The notes below the pieces were generated by a model. It made no database searches and was not told the origin of the DNA. It saw only the letters and a program-made list of their open reading frames with translations. Below are positions 18,851-22,577 of a DNA stretch of 22,577 nucleotides, in pieces (within the stretch, counting starts at the first letter, position 1; every line of letters begins with the position of its first letter). Made by a program: the position numbers and the translations under genes. Origin of the DNA: Bodo saltans (lineage: Eukaryota > Euglenozoa > Kinetoplastea > Eubodonida > Bodonidae); assembly GCA_001460835.1 (NCBI GenBank), contig CYKH01000266.1:1-22577 (forward strand), written 5' to 3'.

Positions 18851-20665
18851 GTCTCTAGCTCCTCCTCCGTCATAGCCTCGTCAACAATGAGTACCACCGC
18901 CACCAACGATGTGAGCGCAACGGTATCTATCTCGAAGAGCGGATCTCAGACTCAAAAATCCGCCACGATGGACTTGACGAACACTAACTCTCCCATTCCT
19001 ACTGACACCGTGTCGAACGGGGTCTCAAACTCCGAGACCATGTCATCGTCGCTGACAGCCTCGCCCACAACAAGTGGTTCGTCTACTGTAGACCTATCAC
19101 GATCACAATCACTGAGTTCGACAGTAGATCTGTCGCGTAGTCGCACCATCACAGATGAATACTCCGTCACCAACTCTCAAACAGTCACCCTTAGTGACTC
19201 TCTGGGAACCACGACACAAGAACAAACGGAGACGGTGACGCTCAACCAAACCACCTCCATTGCCGTGTCAGCGACGCCCCGCAATCACACTTCTACCGTC
19301 TCACTGAAAATTTCAGACTCCTTGACGGAAACGTTTAGCCAAAGCATTGCGACGAGGACAAAAACGCAACAACTCTTCTCGCCTGAAGACTCCGTTATCA
19401 TCAGCTCGGAATTTATGCTTCGTATTAACGGGACGAAGTGGGAAGTGGCGGTCCAACGGAACGTGACGTACGTACTTGCCATCATTCGTTCCATCATTGC
19501 CGTGCGTTTAGGATTGCCAACGTTTTTTGTGGTCGTTCAGAATCCTCGAATTGGCAGTCTCATTGTAGATGTGATCGTCTACCGCAACGGCTCGTACTCC
19601 ATGTCTGACAGTGTCATCCTTGCCGCATTTCACATCGGCCCATATCGCGACGCGAACTCGTCCTTAACGCCACCCTTGAATCTCACAGATCTGCAGATTG
19701 TTTACACAAACCTCACCAACTCAACAGAGTATGTTGAGCTTGTTGGGTCGGCATTACTTCGAGGCGCACCAACATCGATCTCGTTGGAGTCCTGGTCGTG
19801 CGATACGTCTACGTGCATCCCTGCGATCATTGCAGGTGTGTCCGTTGGTATTATCGTGATAGGGGGTGTTGTTGGTATTTTTCTCGTGCGGCGCCGACGA
19901 CGCCTGGCCAAGCGCGAAAAGGCTTTGAAGTCCCTCCGTCGCTGGTACGACCCAACAACAACGACAATGACACCCAATGGCACTCCGCGAGCAGGTACAC
20001 CGCATCTTCAGAGGTCATCGACGCCTCGTCGCTCTACGCAACGCCGTGCAACTCCCCTAGGCGGAGCCAAACGTAACGGCCCCCTTCCTCCAACGCATGC
20101 CGATCTTGTCGATCCCTTCGAGTCCGATGCGTTCTGGTTTGGTAACCAAGTTCACCGTGGCACATCGCCAACGGCAGAAGACGTCGAGGAGCCGAGTGCT
20201 TGGCCAGTGGGCAGAGCAACATCTCCGATAACCTCTTTTGCTGGTGGTAGCGACGCTTCTGAAGTTCAAATTGCAACGTCCACTCACCTCGCATCTCAAC
20301 GCAATTATCTCAGCTCTGCAGTTGACAACACATCAGTTCAAGAAGACGAGGATGAGGCCATTAACAAGCATCACCATGAGCGGTATCACCGCGATCCTTT
20401 TTCAGACGCCCCAGCTGAGGCGATGAAGTCACTTCCCTGGTACCTCCAGCAGCCCACCAACACCACCAGTCGAAGCAGCCGTGAGCGCCACCATCCATTT
20501 TCATCCAGAAGCAACGCCACCAACATTCCTGTAGTCGATGATGTGCTGACGGATGAAGGACTGCCGGCCATCGGCGGTCACTGGTGGGAATCCAGCAGCA
20601 GCGGAAGCAGCAACAGCAATGGCAGCAATAATGCCTCCAAGCCACATTCTCAGCTCTGCAGTTGA
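18851..20665 (+). CDS. Gene 3 distal stalk, SEA-like domain, transmembrane helix and first part of tail
   Basis: This is the same frame as 17673-18400. The ATG at 18887 is an internal Met inside Ser/Thr-rich sequence without a signal peptide, so it is probably not a start. Features in order: distal stalk; SEA-like domain (about 19391-19713) with LRINGTKW and GSLIV (19553-19567); many N-glycosylation sequons (NGT, NVT, NGS, NSS, NLT, NST); a C-x4-C element (19799-19816); transmembrane helix (19817-19888); five Arg; then a basic tail with Thr/Pro and Arg, a DPFESDAFWF segment and DPFSDAPAEAMKSLPWY. It stops at 20663-20665 only because the adjacent duplication shifts the frame; the last residues (QLCS) are out-of-frame reading of copy 2. 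Confidence 0.82.
   Translation, partial: VSSSSSVIASSTMSTTATNDVSATVSISKSGSQTQKSATMDLTNTNSPIPTDTVSNGVSNSETMSSSLTASPTTSGSSTVDLSRSQSLSSTVDLSRSRTITDEYSVTNSQTVTLSDSLGTTTQEQTETVTLNQTTSIAVSATPRNHTSTVSLKISDSLTETFSQSIATRTKTQQLFSPEDSVIISSEFMLRINGTKWEVAVQRNVTYVLAIIRSIIAVRLGLPTFFVVVQNPRIGSLIVDVIVYRNGSYSMSDSVILAAFHIGPYRDANSSLTPPLNLTDLQIVYTNLTNSTEYVELVGSALLRGAPTSISLESWSCDTSTCIPAIIAGVSVGIIVIGGVVGIFLVRRRRRLAKREKALKSLRRWYDPTTTTMTPNGTPRAGTPHLQRSSTPRRSTQRRATPLGGAKRNGPLPPTHADLVDPFESDAFWFGNQVHRGTSPTAEDVEEPSAWPVGRATSPITSFAGGSDASEVQIATSTHLASQRNYLSSAVDNTSVQEDEDEAINKHHHERYHRDPFSDAPAEAMKSLPWYLQQPTNTTSRSSRERHHPFSSRSNATNIPVVDDVLTDEGLPAIGGHWWESSSSGSSNSNGSNNASKPHSQLCS
19391..19713 (+). other. SEA-like domain of gene 3
   Basis: It aligns by eye with the domains of genes 1 and 2: LRINGTKW for VRLNGTMW, LGLP for LHLP, PRIGSLIVDVIVYRNGS for LRVGSLIVEFTVTRNSS, and SMSDSVI for LADNSIN. 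It is more diverged and carries an extra stretch (about 25 residues, with NSS and NLT) before the last strand. Conservation of GSLIV in all three paralogues while much else varies suggests a functional constraint. Confidence 0.55.
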
Positions 20666-20975
20666 CAACACATCAGTTCAAGAAGACGAGGATGAGGCCA
20701 TTAACAAACATCACCATGAGCGATATCACCGCGATCCTTTTTCAGACGCCCCTGCTGAGGCGATGAAGTCACTTCCCTGGTACCTCCAGCAGGCCACCAA
20801 CGCCACCAGTCGTAGCAGCCGTGAGCGCCACCATCCATTTTCATCCAGAAGCAACGCCAACAACATTCCTGTAGTGGATGATGTACTAACGGATGAAGGA
20901 TTGCCGGCCATCAGCGGCCACTGGTGGGAATCCAGCAGCAGCAGCAGTGGCAGCAATAATGCCTCCAAACCACAA
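20308..20975 (+). repeat. Frame-breaking 340/328-bp tandem duplication in gene 3 tail
   Basis: Copy 1 is 20308-20647 and copy 2 is 20648 to about 20975. Both begin TCTCAGCTCTGCAGTTGAC. The offset is 340 at the start and 328 at the end because copy 2 lacks 12 bases in an AGC-rich stretch (about 20590-20625). Several substitutions separate them, many synonymous. Each copy encodes HHHERYHRDPFSDAPAEAMK and WYLQQ in its own frame, but copy 2 is shifted by one base relative to copy 1. Synonymous divergence means both copies have been under selection, as alleles or as paralogous exon copies. Confidence 0.93.
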
Positions 20976-22577
20976 AAAGAAGACCACTCACCTTACTACG
21001 AAGAAGGAGTCGAAGCACAAGGCAAGAGAAAGCCACCCCCGCCGCCTCCCCCTCCTCCAGCAGCACCTGCGGCGGTGCTGGAGCAGTATCATGCACCTTT
21101 CGGTAGAAGTGCTGCAATTCGTAGGCCTTCACCTTCGCCACCTCCACGCCGAACCCAACCACAACAGTCACCATTGCCACCGCCCCCAACAGCCAGAAAG
21201 TCGGCTCCATTGCAAACCACCTTAAAGTCGTCCTCAGTCATTGCTGCACCCATGAAGAAGAGCACGGCAGCTCCATCTCCACCCGTACAGTGCAGCTCTG
21301 GAAGCTCCTCTCGTGTCCTTGCACCATCGATTGCAAAGAAAGTCCTGCAGTATGAGCAACGCCAAGATGTGCCTTGGTATGCCCGCCCGACATCCCCTAC
21401 ATCGGCTGTTGTAGTGGCGTCAGCCCCTCCAGCTGCGAAAAAGAAACCCCAACAACAACCCTTGTCAAAGGCTTCTGCTAGTCTTGTAGGGCCTCGTGAA
21501 GCTCCTGTTGCACAGCCGCTCCTGCCATCGGAGGCTGCTGCTCCTCTTTCACATCGCAACGGTATTCCTGCTACAGGAACGAAACCGCTAAAGCTCAGAG
21601 TTGTGATTCCACCCAGCCACTTCGATGACGACGATTACGGCGGTCATCACAGCAAACAAGGCAAAACTGTCTTTGAGCGGCGAGATTCTTCGTCTACGAT
21701 GTCGTCTGCGGCCTCCTGGGGCTCTCGCGGTGACTTCGATGCAATGGGCCTTGACGATGACATTCCCTTGTACAAACCACCGAAGGCAGTTGCAGTCGCA
21801 CGACGATCTCCACCGAAATCGGCTCCACTTGCGCAGCAGCACCGGCGCTCTGGAATAAAATCCATAGCGTCTTCGGTGTTACCACGCGTGTCAACGACGA
21901 CAGACACAACCACGCATCATCAGCATGCCAAGTACGACAAGAACGATGGGCAGTGGTTTCACTCTGCAATGGGCTTCGATGACCCAATCGAGCTTAGTGC
22001 CGATCCCTCGTTTCTCTTCTCGTCAGGAAGTGGCGAAGATTTTGCAAAGGATGCAGGACCTCTCAGCAAACATCACTCCGATGAATTGTTGTTGTCACCA
22101 AGGAAGGAAGCACCACCGCTTGCGTTAGCATCGAACTCTTCCTCCTTTTTAGGTATGCTGCCTTCGAGATCCCGAAGAGTGGTGCTGCCGGCTGACGATG
22201 TAGACGTCAGGGTCGTCACAGCTAGTGCAGAACGAGAAGACGATGATGATGAGTCCTCCTCATCTCACGCCTCATGGGGCTCTATTCCGATTCTTCTTTC
22301 ACCGTACGGCTCCCAGCACGCCCCGCAACTATTTCCTGCTATGAGTGGGTACAGTGTGCAGCTGCCCCCTGCGCTAGCCGCAGCACAATTGTCAGGGAGA
22401 GGCCACGGCCATGAAGAACCCAGTCCCATTCGGCACGCGGTCGTTGAATTTGGTGATGCTGCAACTGAATTCCTAGACAATGATCCGTGGAACTCAGCGC
22501 TGTTTGATTCACTGGGCAACCAGCGTCGCGCAAATGACGGCGACGATGGCGGTGGGTTCGGTGATGCTTCGTTGTGG
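20649..22577 (+). CDS. Gene 3 cytoplasmic tail continuation, open at window end
   Basis: This frame starts inside copy 2 of the duplication and stays open for 643 codons to the last base with no stop. An ATG at 20631 exists in this frame, but the segment is best read as the tail of the protein encoded upstream. It begins with the same histidine-rich DPFSDAP module. A run of nine Pro (about 21035-21061) and further Pro-rich stretches follow (about 21130-21190). Then come basic segments with Ala/Pro and acidic clusters (DDDDYGG near 21625, EDDDDES near 22240), a repeated S-x-A-SWGS motif (near 21711 and 22270) and SPIRH near 22424. Pro-rich stretches may bind SH3, WW or profilin-type partners (inference). 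The YEWVY-E-C motif of the paralogues is not reached before the edge. Confidence 0.85.

Larger units (their letters stand above)
9423..22577 (+). pseudogene. Giant mucin-like surface protein gene, interrupted three times, open at right edge
   Basis: One coding unit is inferred from 9423 to beyond the window. The signal peptide, stalk, SEA-like domain, transmembrane helix and tail appear once each and in the same order as in gene 2. As written it is broken by a 119-bp duplication (net shift of two bases), by five in-frame stops (18497 TAA, 18668 TGA, 18677 TGA, 18791 TAG, 18830 TAA), and by a duplication offset 340 bp (net shift of one). Collapsing both duplications leaves 12,696 bases, exactly 4,232 codons, and complementing two blocks in place removes all five stops. 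The coding character is intact elsewhere over 13 kb, which argues against an old pseudogene. The gene may be intact in the organism and damaged only in this record. The individual readable segments are listed separately. Confidence 0.7.

Noticed and set aside
18887-20665. An independent gene starting at ATG 18887
   Set aside because: There is no signal peptide. The Met lies within stalk sequence in the same frame as the upstream stalk, and the stop at 20665 results from the duplication.

Overview
This window looks like nuclear DNA of a free-living protist. A kinetoplastid resembling Bodo saltans is the best guess. The genes are very long, intronless as far as I can see, and all on the + strand. 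They are head-to-tail with about 0.94 kb spacers rich in pyrimidine tracts followed by AG, as expected for trans-splicing. TGA is used as a stop (1685-1687 and 8477-8479). The organism is an inference, not an identification.

Layout: (1) 2-1687, the 3' part of a surface-protein gene cut by the left edge. (2) 1688-2629, a spacer. (3) 2630-8479, a complete 1949-residue paralogue. (4) 8480-9422, a spacer. (5) 9423-22577, one giant paralogue that runs off the right edge and appears broken as written.

All three genes encode the same kind of type I membrane protein. The two visible N-termini have a signal peptide and then a very long Ser/Thr-rich mucin-like stalk (about 1,400 residues in gene 2, over 3,000 in gene 3). 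All three have a conserved membrane-proximal domain with an L/I-N-G-x-x-W start and an invariant GSLIV, which looks like a SEA-type fold with its autoproteolysis motif. A short C-x3/4-C element, one transmembrane helix, an Arg-rich stop-transfer and a long cytoplasmic tail follow. Tails of genes 1 and 2 share VENPIR and YEWVY[ED]EC motifs. The overall plan is that of animal membrane mucins such as MUC1.

The giant gene is interrupted at three places. A 119-bp tandem duplication (17554-17791) shifts the frame. A stretch with five in-frame stops (18401 to about 18850) contains two blocks that read as the base-by-base complement, not the reverse complement, of the expected coding strand. In exact 258-bp register, 45 of 51 bases match the preceding repeat copy after complementing and only 2 of 51 before. 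A diverged tandem duplication (20308 to about 20975, offset 340 bp at its start and 328 at its end) shifts the frame again, after which the tail stays open to the window end. Undoing these three changes gives one open frame of about 4,232 codons. The complement blocks cannot come from an ordinary inversion and suggest a record or assembly error. The two duplications could be real or unmerged haplotype copies.

Two stalk regions carry tandem repeats with the same 258-bp (86-residue) period. I found no RNA genes, transposons or CRISPR arrays.
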